From: Lachnospiraceae bacterium
Lineage (GTDB): Bacteria > Bacillota > Clostridia > Lachnospirales > Lachnospiraceae
Assembly (NCBI GenBank): GCA_017618195.1
Contig: JAFZUW010000053.1
Coordinates: 1-64,000, forward strand
Direction: 5' to 3'
DNA length: 64,000 bases
Shown here: positions 27,886 to 36,322 of the stretch, one piece after another
Position numbering within the stretch: the first letter of the stretch is position 1
Layout of the letters: each line of letters opens with the position of its first letter
Made by a program: the position numbers and the translations under genes
The notes under the pieces: model-generated
What the model saw: the letters and a program-made list of their open reading frames with translations, nothing else
What the model was told of the DNA's origin: nothing
Databases searched by the model: none

Positions 27886-27887
27886 CT

Positions 27888-30377
27888 TTATTCAAAATGG
27901 ATTTTCCAAACACTGATATCTCCGTCGTAATAATTGTTTCCGATCTGCCACTGTATTCTGGTTTCTTTCTCACCGATATACTTAGACCAATCCGTCTCAT
28001 ATACCTTCTCAAACACATCCTGATCCTTTCCTCCGAAGAGGTACAATTGTGCCAGCACGGAGTCCGGCATAGAAGCCTCACACATCACAACAGAAATCTG
28101 TCCATCTTCCTCAAACATCAGCAAGGCTGTATTTAAACAAACCCCGCGTTCAAGTGTCGGCTCGGAATCGGTTTTATCATAAACCTTCTCGCCGTCCTTT
28201 ATGTATATAGCTCTTTCACAGTTCAGTTCCATTCCTTCCGGAGTCAGAATCCACCCTTCCACTCGTTCCTCCGCTGCCGTCAGAACTACACCTACAACAT
28301 CTTTATCACCATTCTGCATCGATCCCCGTGTCAGCTGTCCGGCTGCAGGCTTTGCTATTGATTCGGTTCCGCAATAAGTTGTCTGTGATGCTTGAGCACT
28401 TTCCTCATCCTCTCCGAAAGCCCAATCACGATAATAAGTCAAGGCTGACAATCCGCGAAACATTCTCGCATTCGACACATAATAGATGTCCGGGCAATCC
28501 AAAGGATGTGTATAGCCGAGAACGGTATCAATCTGCGTCTCGCTGAGAATTCCCTTTCCTTCAAGATAAATCTTCGCGGCATCACGGGAAAGCGGCAGTA
28601 TCTCCTTAAGGAAATCACACGCCTCTTTCTTGGTTTTGAAAAGCGTACAGACATACTCCGAGCCGTCCACGCCGCAGCATTGAAGCATTCGCGCTATTCC
28701 AGCCGACAGCTTCGGATCATCGGTTGCCACCATCGTTCCGAGCCAATAGAAGAACTCTCCGTTATAGGTTCCGCCGTCCGAGATCGTACGGCGTCTTCCG
28801 TAGTATTGGTATACATATCCCAAACTCCAGAAATCGGCAATCACCGCATCTTCTTCGGAATTATCACGAATCCATCGCGATGCTTCATCGACAGACTTGT
28901 TAATAATCGGATGTGTCGCTTTTGTTACAAGCCACATGCTCTCGATTTCAACCGCCAACAGCAGTATCGTCAGCACTATGGGAATAACATATCGGTTTTT
29001 GGTTTTACTTACAAAGAATCCTGCCACCAGGATAACACCGGCCAGAATCACTGCCGCAAGCGGGAACGCCAGCACAAAGCAGGAAAAGGCAATTACCCCC
29101 GCGCCGACCATAAATAACCGAACAAATGCAACGCTATGTTCTTTCGAAAGCTCCCGCTTCTCTATGAGGGACATTCCGAACGCCATCACAAGTCCTGCCG
29201 GAAGCGCGACGAATTCCATATACCGGATACCGAAACAACTCATTACGACGGCTCCGAGAAGCCATATCCCGATTGCAGGGAACAGGAATATCGTCTCATT
29301 ATCTTTGCTTTCCTTAACAGCACGGATTCCTTTCACCAAACAAACAACTGCCGATATTATCAAGAAGGCCAGAACCAGCATCCCGCCGTAATAACTGCTG
29401 TAATCCGAGGATACGGAAATAAATGCATACCACAACGATATTGATTCATCAAAGCCCGGTTTCTTCAATTCGGAAATGAACTTCGTCACATCAGGCCACT
29501 GCCCCTGTGAGCTTTGTCCCTTAACCAAAAACCCTTCTGCCAATCCGTAAAACGTCTTGCCTCCGAGAATGAGACTGATCAGGAGGATCACACCCATAAA
29601 GGCAATCGGGACAGCCATCCCGACAAGTTTCTCCCCTTTTCGTTTACGAACCAGCCACCGCACAAATAGACCTGTGACTGCCGTTCCCACCGCAATAGCA
29701 GCATAGATAAAGAACGCAGTCCACGTATAATACAAAAGAATCGTAGCAACCGAAGCGATTATTCCGTAACGGACTTGATGTCCCCGCTTTTCGCTCAAGA
29801 TGCACTCATATAAAGAAAGAACAAGAATCAATGCCAACAAACCAATCAGGGCATCCGTATCAAAAACACCGCTCATGGAATGCCGGAAGAACGGCGGGAG
29901 GAGCGCTGTTACCAATGCCCCGAAAGAAGCCGGTAATCTGGACATCCGTTTTCGTAAAAACAGATAGACCGGAACAACAAATAATGCCAAAAGGAATGAA
30001 CACAATCCCGATGCCACGGTGTATATTCCCACATCTATCCCGACAGCATGAAGGGCAAACCACAATACGGCAGCAGCCGCGCTTAACAGCATCGGCATGG
30101 AATCATCCCGGTCTGACTGAACCGCCGTAATGCTCGGATCTTCGCTTCTGCTGTACATCAGGCGAATGGACGAAAATCCTCCTTCCGTGAATTCTCTGGC
30201 TCTTCGCAGATAATAATAACTGTCCAGATCGGATGAGTATTCTCCTTCTTCGCCAATATAGAGTTCCTTCTCTTTCTCATTCCATTTTCTGCCCAACGGC
30301 TGACAGCATAGGAAAACTATCACGATCATTCCTAAAAGAATCAGTATATCAATCCATAACTGCTTCTTTGTTTCCAT
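27888..30377 (-). CDS. STT3/PglB-like oligosaccharyltransferase
   Basis: The 829-residue GT-C membrane protein has ~13 N-terminal helices (about 1-480) and a soluble C-terminal domain. Family motifs align in order: acidic loop SDLDSYYYLRRA (D50, D52), second acidic motif GVFDTDALI (D173, D175), external-loop ISELKKPGF (E303, like TIxE/SVSE), and GIRYMEF Arg near 385. The segment FWSLGYVYQYYGRRRTISDGG (about 516-536) aligns with the WWDYG region. There the canonical W-W-D-Y-G is F-W-S-L-G, so the Asp that reads the sequon Ser/Thr is missing. Family members transfer a lipid-linked glycan to Asn. AAGGAGGG precedes the ATG. It overlaps the upstream gene by 29 bp. Confidence 0.8.
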   Translation of the reverse strand: METKKQLWIDILILLGMIVIVFLCCQPLGRKWNEKEKELYIGEEGEYSSDLDSYYYLRRAREFTEGGFSSIRLMYSRSEDPSITAVQSDRDDSMPMLLSAAAAVLWFALHAVGIDVGIYTVASGLCSFLLALFVVPVYLFLRKRMSRLPASFGALVTALLPPFFRHSMSGVFDTDALIGLLALILVLSLYECILSEKRGHQVRYGIIASVATILLYYTWTAFFIYAAIAVGTAVTGLFVRWLVRKRKGEKLVGMAVPIAFMGVILLISLILGGKTFYGLAEGFLVKGQSSQGQWPDVTKFISELKKPGFDESISLWYAFISVSSDYSSYYGGMLVLAFLIISAVVCLVKGIRAVKESKDNETIFLFPAIGIWLLGAVVMSCFGIRYMEFVALPAGLVMAFGMSLIEKRELSKEHSVAFVRLFMVGAGVIAFSCFVLAFPLAAVILAGVILVAGFFVSKTKNRYVIPIVLTILLLAVEIESMWLVTKATHPIINKSVDEASRWIRDNSEEDAVIADFWSLGYVYQYYGRRRTISDGGTYNGEFFYWLGTMVATDDPKLSAGIARMLQCCGVDGSEYVCTLFKTKKEACDFLKEILPLSRDAAKIYLEGKGILSETQIDTVLGYTHPLDCPDIYYVSNARMFRGLSALTYYRDWAFGEDEESAQASQTTYCGTESIAKPAAGQLTRGSMQNGDKDVVGVVLTAAEERVEGWILTPEGMELNCERAIYIKDGEKVYDKTDSEPTLERGVCLNTALLMFEEDGQISVVMCEASMPDSVLAQLYLFGGKDQDVFEKVYETDWSKYIGEKETRIQWQIGNNYYDGDISVWKIHFE

Positions 30378-31770
30378 GATAAGCCCTCCTTGCCTGAATA
30401 ATCGTTACTACAGCGCACAACAGGGTCATCAAAGCGGCAACCGCTATTGTAACGTTTACAAGTGTATTCATTCTCGAAGTCATTAACGGGCCCGCCGCTC
30501 CGTGCTGCTCAAGGCTGTCAAACCGGAATAATACATTGTCCGCATACGGGGATGCGTTTCGGAGCGCGTCAACAAGCCAGAAACAATAAATCGTCGCACC
30601 TATATACCCCTTTAAAGAGCGGCTTAAGACACAAATAAACACAAGCATCGGAAGGACAAAGTATAACGGCAGATTGTCTTTCTGATATACCATATAGCTT
30701 CCGGTAAATGTCGACAGAACTTCGTGAACGGGGAACATCAGAACAAGTAACGCAGTTGCTCCGACGAACATTAACTTGTTCGCTTTCTTCATCCAACCCG
30801 GTTCCGCTGTAACATTGTCCGCAAAAACAATTCTAATATCAAAGGAATCCGAGCCGCAAAGACTCCATTGCCGTCCCTGTTCTGTGAAACGGCGACGATC
30901 CTGCAATAATACCCATGTAAAATAAAGTACCGATATCCAAAGTCCCAAATATGAAGCTGCTACGGGGATGCTAATCCCGAAACGCCACTGATACATTGTG
31001 CACTGAACCAAAAAGCCGGCAGTAATAAGTCCGCCTCCGGTTACCGCTTTTTTAATCAGCACTGCAATGCAGCCTGCAATAACCAGCCCCATAGCCCAGA
31101 AATCGTATTTGCCAGTATATGTAGTGTCAGCAGACGCCATCAGCATCCATGCGATCAGCGCAAGCGAAACAAACCAGTAGTCCACTGCTCTCTGTCCGGC
31201 AGGGAGTTCCGTGCTTTTCTTTCCGAGCCAATCCTTGAACTTCTGAATATTAACGTTCATTCCTTTGAGCGGCGGCTCTTCTTTTACGGTTAAAACGGAA
31301 TTAATGAACACAATCGAAAGCAGCAAATGAACCGCCGCGAGGACTTTTGTCAGAAGGATCCATAACTCAGTACTCTTTGCTCCGTCTTTAAACACGTCGC
31401 CATACTCCGGAAGTTCACTTGCAAGAGACACTCCTCCGTTATAAAACTGCATCACCGATATGATTACAAGACAGCACACGACGGAAAGGGCATATCCGGC
31501 GATGGTTCGCGAATAATGCCCGATCATATTCAATACCGCACATAATAAGAGAATCGCTATTATCGCGTTCGGAAGCTGTACACAGCTGTCAGTCCGAAGC
31601 GCAATTGCCACGACGGAAATATGAAAGCAAAGTGCCAACAGCACAATGGTTCCGATATTTGCCCCAAGATAATACTTTCTCACATCTCCGAACGGAATCG
31701 GCCGGCGGCACTTTAAATCGTTAACCGTCAGTTTCTTCTCATTCTTCTCTGCCTTTTGTGCCTCTTTCAT
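30349..31770 (-). CDS. Polytopic membrane protein, unknown
   Basis: The 473-residue protein has about 10-11 hydrophobic helices after a basic, charged N-terminus of ~40 residues (MKEAQKAEKNEKKLTVNDL), with one soluble loop near 300-330. I do not recognise the family; it has no visible catalytic motif. The 29-bp overlap with the STT3-like gene means the two are co-translated and likely work together. I chose the ATG at 31770; an in-frame TTG at 31815 has no ribosome site. Possible roles are polymer export or a GT-C type enzyme, both guesses. Confidence 0.65.
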   Translation of the reverse strand: MKEAQKAEKNEKKLTVNDLKCRRPIPFGDVRKYYLGANIGTIVLLALCFHISVVAIALRTDSCVQLPNAIIAILLLCAVLNMIGHYSRTIAGYALSVVCCLVIISVMQFYNGGVSLASELPEYGDVFKDGAKSTELWILLTKVLAAVHLLLSIVFINSVLTVKEEPPLKGMNVNIQKFKDWLGKKSTELPAGQRAVDYWFVSLALIAWMLMASADTTYTGKYDFWAMGLVIAGCIAVLIKKAVTGGGLITAGFLVQCTMYQWRFGISIPVAASYLGLWISVLYFTWVLLQDRRRFTEQGRQWSLCGSDSFDIRIVFADNVTAEPGWMKKANKLMFVGATALLVLMFPVHEVLSTFTGSYMVYQKDNLPLYFVLPMLVFICVLSRSLKGYIGATIYCFWLVDALRNASPYADNVLFRFDSLEQHGAAGPLMTSRMNTLVNVTIAVAALMTLLCAVVTIIQARRAYHGNKEAVMD

Positions 31771-31806
31771 ACGTGAATCCGTATTCCTTTCGTTGGATAC
31801 TTTTCC

Positions 31807-31877
31807 GGGGCTCAAAACTCAATGCCCCTATACGATCCTGTCCTAAAGTAGAGTTTACCATCTTTCTTTTCTTAAAG
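31807..31877 (-). promoter_or_regulatory. Possible promoter and hairpin before the membrane gene
   Basis: On the minus strand TTGCTT, a 17-bp spacer and TAAACT lie near 31850-31877, then a GGGGC / GCCCC hairpin (31807-31811 with 31824-31828) without a T-tract. This could give the STT3-like gene group its own start after the lic-type genes. The match is weak. Confidence 0.35.
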
Positions 31878-31901
31878 CAAACCTCTGATAATATCCTTCA
31901 C

Positions 31902-32816
31902 TTATTGATTTATGCCGGAATAAGAGTTGTCCAAAAGCACCAACTCCGAGAAATTATCGATTTCCATGACATCTGTTTTTTCACACGGACGGATTTCCAC
32001 TTTATATTTTTCTTTCCGAATCATAAAAGCGGGGAACTCCCAAAACAATTCTTTCCCGTCCGGTGTTTCATACAATTCTTCCCAGTCTTTTCGCAACTCA
32101 GCACTGTCCTTGTCGGACCAGTAGGATATGCCGTAGTAATTATAGCAATGCGTTCCGCCTTTTTTATAATCGGCAAGCATGCCGTTGTCGCTCGTAAAGC
32201 ACCAGTCATCCGTTTCCAACGACCACGACCCGAGAATGTCCGTGTTGTAGTGGTACTTGCGAATGATTTCCGGATTTCTCACCAAAACATCCGCCTCACA
32301 GAAATAACAACCGCCGCGGAAATACTCCTTAGCAAGGAGCGCAGAAGAAATATTATTCTCAGCAGAATACTTCTTATTCTCCAGTAAACGAAGGAATGGG
32401 TATTTCTCCGGCAGTTCCTTCTCCATCACTTCAAAACGATATCCTCCCACGACAATAATATCTTTTATTCCGACTGCCGCCAAAGCATCTATCAAAGTAT
32501 CAATGATTCTGGTTCCGTTTACGAAAACCATCGGCTTCGGCCGGTCTGCGGTTGCCGGCATCATTCGCGTTCCCATTCCCGCACCGACAATAATGGCTCG
32601 TTTGGCCCGATATGGTTCCAAAGCCATTTTTCCCTCTTCCGATATCTTCAGCGCCATGCCGTTTCGAGTCATCAATGCGCCGGAAATCAACCGTTCAATT
32701 GCCTTATCAATTGCGCTTTTCGAGATTCTCAATGTATCACTCAATTCTTGGAGTGTACACGTTTTTTCACCATGTTCCTCAAAAAAACACAATACTTCAA
32801 ATTCATATCGGTTCAT
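31902..32816 (-). CDS. Winged-helix / LicC-like nucleotidyltransferase fusion
   Basis: The 304-residue protein has a MarR-like winged helix at about 1-68 (TCTLQELSDTLRISKSAIDKAIERL as recognition region). From 72 a sugar-phosphate-type nucleotidyltransferase has an intact signature, AIIVGAGMGTRMMPATADRPKPMV, and metal ligands likely in CEADVLV near 172. The closest known logic is LicC, CTP:phosphocholine cytidylyltransferase (ENNISSALLA resembles the NNIYTLYLA of LicC). The DNA-binding domain fused to the enzyme suggests self-regulation. It follows the kinase fusion gene by 10 bp. Substrate is inferred from that partner, not shown. Confidence 0.8.
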   Translation of the reverse strand: MNRYEFEVLCFFEEHGEKTCTLQELSDTLRISKSAIDKAIERLISGALMTRNGMALKISEEGKMALEPYRAKRAIIVGAGMGTRMMPATADRPKPMVFVNGTRIIDTLIDALAAVGIKDIIVVGGYRFEVMEKELPEKYPFLRLLENKKYSAENNISSALLAKEYFRGGCYFCEADVLVRNPEIIRKYHYNTDILGSWSLETDDWCFTSDNGMLADYKKGGTHCYNYYGISYWSDKDSAELRKDWEELYETPDGKELFWEFPAFMIRKEKYKVEIRPCEKTDVMEIDNFSELVLLDNSYSGINQ

Positions 32817-32826
32817 AAATTCACAC

Positions 32827-34581
32827 TCACAAAGAATTGTTTGTTTGCAGATACCTGGCGTACCTTTCCGCCATCAGGTGCCAGTTATACAGGCTCTCAC
32901 CCATTATAGCCCCGCATGCCTCACGATACAACGCCCATGTATACCAATAGAATGAAAGTATTGCCGTATATGCCAGATAATGGAAGAGCAACGACTCATT
33001 AAATTCCTCTCCGCAATACTCGCGAATAAACCTTACCGCGTCCTCCACTTCCCACATGGAATCCATTATATATGTTCCGATGTCGCATCCTGGATCTGCA
33101 TATCCCGCATACTCCCAGTCAATCAGAATCGTCTCTTGTTCCGTCAGCATCCAGTTCGGCGCATAGGTATCACAGTGACAGAAACACATCTCAACGCCGT
33201 CATCGCAGCACCGGTCATAACAAAGCTTTACAGCCTCTTTCAGCGTCTCATAAGAGCCGTCTGCTATATGTCCTCTTCTTTCTTTAATCAGCTGTTCGAT
33301 TTTGCAGGTCTCTTCCCACGGCAGGAAGGACCATTCAACAAACATTTTCTTACGGTGCAGCGTGCGTAATACATCCAAAACTCGTTTGGAGTCTTCAAAG
33401 CTGTCATAGGACGGGACGCGTATCCCTTCGACATAACTGCTGATCTTCCATCCCTTTTCGTCATCCATGAAAATATATGTCGGATCAACACCGATGCCTT
33501 TTGCCAATTCCAAAGCCTTCTTTTCATGGCTTCTGGATATAATCGCCGATGTCCCCTCTCCGGGATGACGATATACATACCTTTTTCCGTTTACGGAAAA
33601 TGCGAACGATATATTCGTTAACCCTTCCTTGATTGCATGAACATCCGTTATATCTCCTTTTCTGCACTTCAATGTGTCGGAAATATTATCAAACACTTTC
33701 GGATCCAGTTTATACAAAAGATCATAATCCATTGTGTTCGTTTTTGTTTCATGGCTGACCGCTTCCGCTGTCTTATCCGAAATCTTATTGAAGTAGACCG
33801 GCGGAAGGCGTTTGATATTCTCGGAAAAAACCTGCCTGAGTGATGCCGAGGCGTATTTGCCGTTCGCCAATATATCTTCCATTTTTACGGAAATCTCATT
33901 ATTCCAGTATGCAAATTCCGTTATGACAGAGGCGGATGCCTTGCCTTTCGATATTCGGACTATTTTCCCCGCAGCATCAGTTACGGCATTCCATCCTTCT
34001 GCTTCTTTCGAATTCTCTGTTCCTGCCCAAAAAGATTGGTATACATATTCCTCAAACGGGTTTACCGAAAAATATCTGTCAGCCAGGCAGACATAACTGT
34101 TGGCCGCATAGTTCTTCGCCAGACTGTAGGCATTTGCATTGCCCTTCATCGTATACTCCGGGTTGATGATTATCTTGATATGATCATATTTATTTTCAAG
34201 ATAGAAAAATGCCTCTTTCTGATATCCCAACACCAAAACAACATCCTTGATGCCGGCTTCCTGAATCTGTTCGATCAGCCGCTCAACAAGAATGTCGTTA
34301 TTGATCATTCGCAGCCCTTTCGCCTTATCCGTTCGCGTCGGCAGTTGAATACAGGGGCAATCCTCGGATATGATTATTGCATTATCCACCTTATAGGGGC
34401 GCAATACGCCCAAACCTTCTGCGGTAATTCCGCTTTCATCCACCCATCCGCGTTCGGAAAATTGCTTAAGGGTTTTAGAAATGTATCCTAAAGATACCCC
34501 GGCCAAATCCTTTAGTTTTCGAAACTGCCGTATGCCGTTTTTCTTTACGGCATACAGCAGCTCAAACTCATTTCTCGTCAT
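32827..34581 (-). CDS. Winged-helix / pseudo-nucleotidyltransferase / choline kinase fusion
   Basis: The 584-residue protein has three parts: winged helix (1-64), a LicC-like domain (66-275) and a LicA-like choline/ethanolamine kinase (about 285-584). The kinase looks active: HCDTYAPN (H469, D471, N476; Brenner motif H-x-D-x4-N) and IDWEYAGYADPGCDIG. In the middle domain the nucleotide loop G-x-G-x-R is lost (AIIISEDCPCIQLPTRTDKAKGL), while downstream KGNANAYSLAK and LADRYF are kept, so that domain is probably inactive. The neighbouring gene supplies an intact nucleotidyltransferase. Together they would make CDP-choline for cell-surface phosphocholine. Confidence 0.82.
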   Translation of the reverse strand: MTRNEFELLYAVKKNGIRQFRKLKDLAGVSLGYISKTLKQFSERGWVDESGITAEGLGVLRPYKVDNAIIISEDCPCIQLPTRTDKAKGLRMINNDILVERLIEQIQEAGIKDVVLVLGYQKEAFFYLENKYDHIKIIINPEYTMKGNANAYSLAKNYAANSYVCLADRYFSVNPFEEYVYQSFWAGTENSKEAEGWNAVTDAAGKIVRISKGKASASVITEFAYWNNEISVKMEDILANGKYASASLRQVFSENIKRLPPVYFNKISDKTAEAVSHETKTNTMDYDLLYKLDPKVFDNISDTLKCRKGDITDVHAIKEGLTNISFAFSVNGKRYVYRHPGEGTSAIISRSHEKKALELAKGIGVDPTYIFMDDEKGWKISSYVEGIRVPSYDSFEDSKRVLDVLRTLHRKKMFVEWSFLPWEETCKIEQLIKERRGHIADGSYETLKEAVKLCYDRCCDDGVEMCFCHCDTYAPNWMLTEQETILIDWEYAGYADPGCDIGTYIMDSMWEVEDAVRFIREYCGEEFNESLLFHYLAYTAILSFYWYTWALYREACGAIMGESLYNWHLMAERYARYLQTNNSL

Positions 34582-34617
34582 CTTATTTCCTCATTGTGCG
34601 CAGTTATAAACATATCA

Positions 34618-36054
34618 TCACACGATTTCAATCTCATCCCTATCTTTCAGCATGTACTTCCGAAGAGGCGTGAGACTTGCCAGCCAATATAAGAGTCCGC
34701 CGCATACGGCAGTGTATCCGCTTCCCGTCAACACCATGAAAATCGGACTTTTGATTTCAGCCGTCAACGGATTATAAACAAACAAAATGTTGGTTACAAA
34801 AGCGATGACCAGACACCCCAATCCCACCAGATTGAAGCCTCTGCTAAAATCATATGCCTTATGCCCGTCTATGTTATAAAGCGACTTCAGACTGATCTTC
34901 CGCTTCTTAACAAACAGATAGTCCACAACCGTCATTCCTATAATCGGCCCTTGTATTTGTGCCGCCATTGATATGAAGCTGCCGAAGTTATCCATAACCC
35001 ATCCCCATACTGTCAGGATGCTCACATAAATCATGGCAAGAAACACCAGCAGTTTGTAACTGATTTTTGGCAAGCCGCTCTTGATGATCATACAATTGAC
35101 ATATGATCCGGTACCTTGCGTTCCGATATTTGCAAATGCAACCATCAAAAGCGAGAACAATGCAAATCCGGGTCCTGCAAGTGTTGCAAGCATTACAGTA
35201 GGATCGCTCTCATAATATCCCGCATGAACAAACATTGCTAAAGCCATTACGCCGCCTGCTGCCACAAAGAACGGAGCAACCACACCGTATGCAAGCGACG
35301 TTGCCCAATATCCGCCCTTTTCGCTCTTCGCCAATCGCGGCAGCACAAGCGCCTGAGTTGACCAAGAGAAGGCAAACGCGACATTGCCCTCAGCACTTAA
35401 CATAAATCGTCCCAACCCGGACTCATACAGACTGGTATCCGGCTGAACCGCCATCATGCTGCTGATCGGAACTGCCGTAAAACAGATGATTACTACGACT
35501 GCGCCGACCACAAGCAACGCCGTAACAAGGAAACGGTTAACCCATTTGATGACATTCGGTCCCCCGAGCGCAATCATCGTTCCCAAAACAACACAAAGCA
35601 CGCCCAAAACAGGCTTCCAAACGGCTTGATCCAGTTTGATTCCGAATCCGTCGAACAGATTGATCATTGAACTTGCAAACAATTGCGAGTCGACGGCATA
35701 CCAACCGAAATTGGCCATACTGATTATCGTTGCCAATATGGCTACTCCCTTTATTCCCAAAACGGAACGGAGCCAAACCCAAAGATCAATTCCGTATCGT
35801 ACCGCAAAGAAAATCGGAATACATTCCACTAATATCCAAACAATGTTAAAGCAGAAAATATTGATCAGCATCTGAGAGAACGAAAGATACTGTGCCACAT
35901 AGGCTCCCTGCGTGTAACACCATGTCGCGATTGAAAAACCGCTTGTTATAAGAAACAAATCCCAAAATCCGTATGTTCTGTCTTTCGAAAGCATGGGGAC
36001 CGTTCCCGTAATTGTTTCCTGACGGATAAACTCCGCGTTACTTACTTTTCCCAT
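34618..36054 (-). CDS. NCS1-type permease in the lic-like operon
   Basis: The 478-residue permease has 12 hydrophobic segments and the NCS1 pattern: FWDLFLITSGFSIATWCYTQGAY near the N-terminus, ANFGWYAVDSQLFA, and ANIGTQGTGSYVN. NCS1 proteins import nucleobases, hydantoins or thiamine precursors. Here the gene precedes choline-kinase-like genes, a place held by choline permease LicB in known lic operons, so an amine substrate is plausible but unproven. I place the start at the ATG at 36054, which shares its first base with the stop of the small upstream gene (TAATG) and has GGGAG 10 nt upstream; longer in-frame versions would run through that gene. Confidence 0.78.
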   Translation of the reverse strand: MGKVSNAEFIRQETITGTVPMLSKDRTYGFWDLFLITSGFSIATWCYTQGAYVAQYLSFSQMLINIFCFNIVWILVECIPIFFAVRYGIDLWVWLRSVLGIKGVAILATIISMANFGWYAVDSQLFASSMINLFDGFGIKLDQAVWKPVLGVLCVVLGTMIALGGPNVIKWVNRFLVTALLVVGAVVVIICFTAVPISSMMAVQPDTSLYESGLGRFMLSAEGNVAFAFSWSTQALVLPRLAKSEKGGYWATSLAYGVVAPFFVAAGGVMALAMFVHAGYYESDPTVMLATLAGPGFALFSLLMVAFANIGTQGTGSYVNCMIIKSGLPKISYKLLVFLAMIYVSILTVWGWVMDNFGSFISMAAQIQGPIIGMTVVDYLFVKKRKISLKSLYNIDGHKAYDFSRGFNLVGLGCLVIAFVTNILFVYNPLTAEIKSPIFMVLTGSGYTAVCGGLLYWLASLTPLRKYMLKDRDEIEIV

Positions 36055-36233
36055 TACTGTATCACTCCCATCAAGCATAATACAATCAGCAGAGAACTCA
36101 CCCCTGCCAATGCCGCCATCCAAATGACGTCTTTAAAATCCGCCTTTTCCGGGAACTGATACTCAGGTGCGCCCATCTCTTTCAACCGTTTGTCGGTCTC
36201 ATCATAGATGACCTTCTCAATAGATTCTTCCAT
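36054..36233 (-). CDS. Small single-pass membrane protein, 59 residues
   Basis: A 59-residue ORF: acidic/basic N-terminus (MEESIEKVIYDETDKRLKEM), a GAPEYQFPEKADF linker, and one C-terminal transmembrane helix at about 37-58 (VIWMAALAGVSSLLIVLCLM). It has GGAGG 11 nt before the ATG and lies directly after a strong promoter. Its TAA overlaps the permease ATG by one base. This arrangement and the clean codon structure argue that it is real. It is probably a permease partner or regulator, as small membrane proteins encoded ahead of transporters often are. Confidence 0.75.
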   Translation of the reverse strand: MEESIEKVIYDETDKRLKEMGAPEYQFPEKADFKDVIWMAALAGVSSLLIVLCLMGVIQ

Positions 36234-36261
36234 TTGATGCCGATCCTCCTATATTGACTTA

Positions 36262-36317
36262 TTGTTCATTTTTTGTTCAATATGCTCTAGTATATCTCGA
36301 AAAATGAACAAGGTCAA
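36262..36317 (-). promoter_or_regulatory. Promoter and TTGTTCA repeats of the lic-like operon
   Basis: On the minus strand: TTGACC (36312-36317), 17-bp spacer, TATACT (36289-36294). Three copies of one heptamer surround it: TGAACAA (36305-36311, inside the spacer) and TTGTTCA at 36262-36268 and 36273-36279 (plus-strand reading), the last two 11 bp apart, one helical turn. They look like operator half-sites. Confidence 0.75.
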
Positions 36318-36322
36318 GCAGT

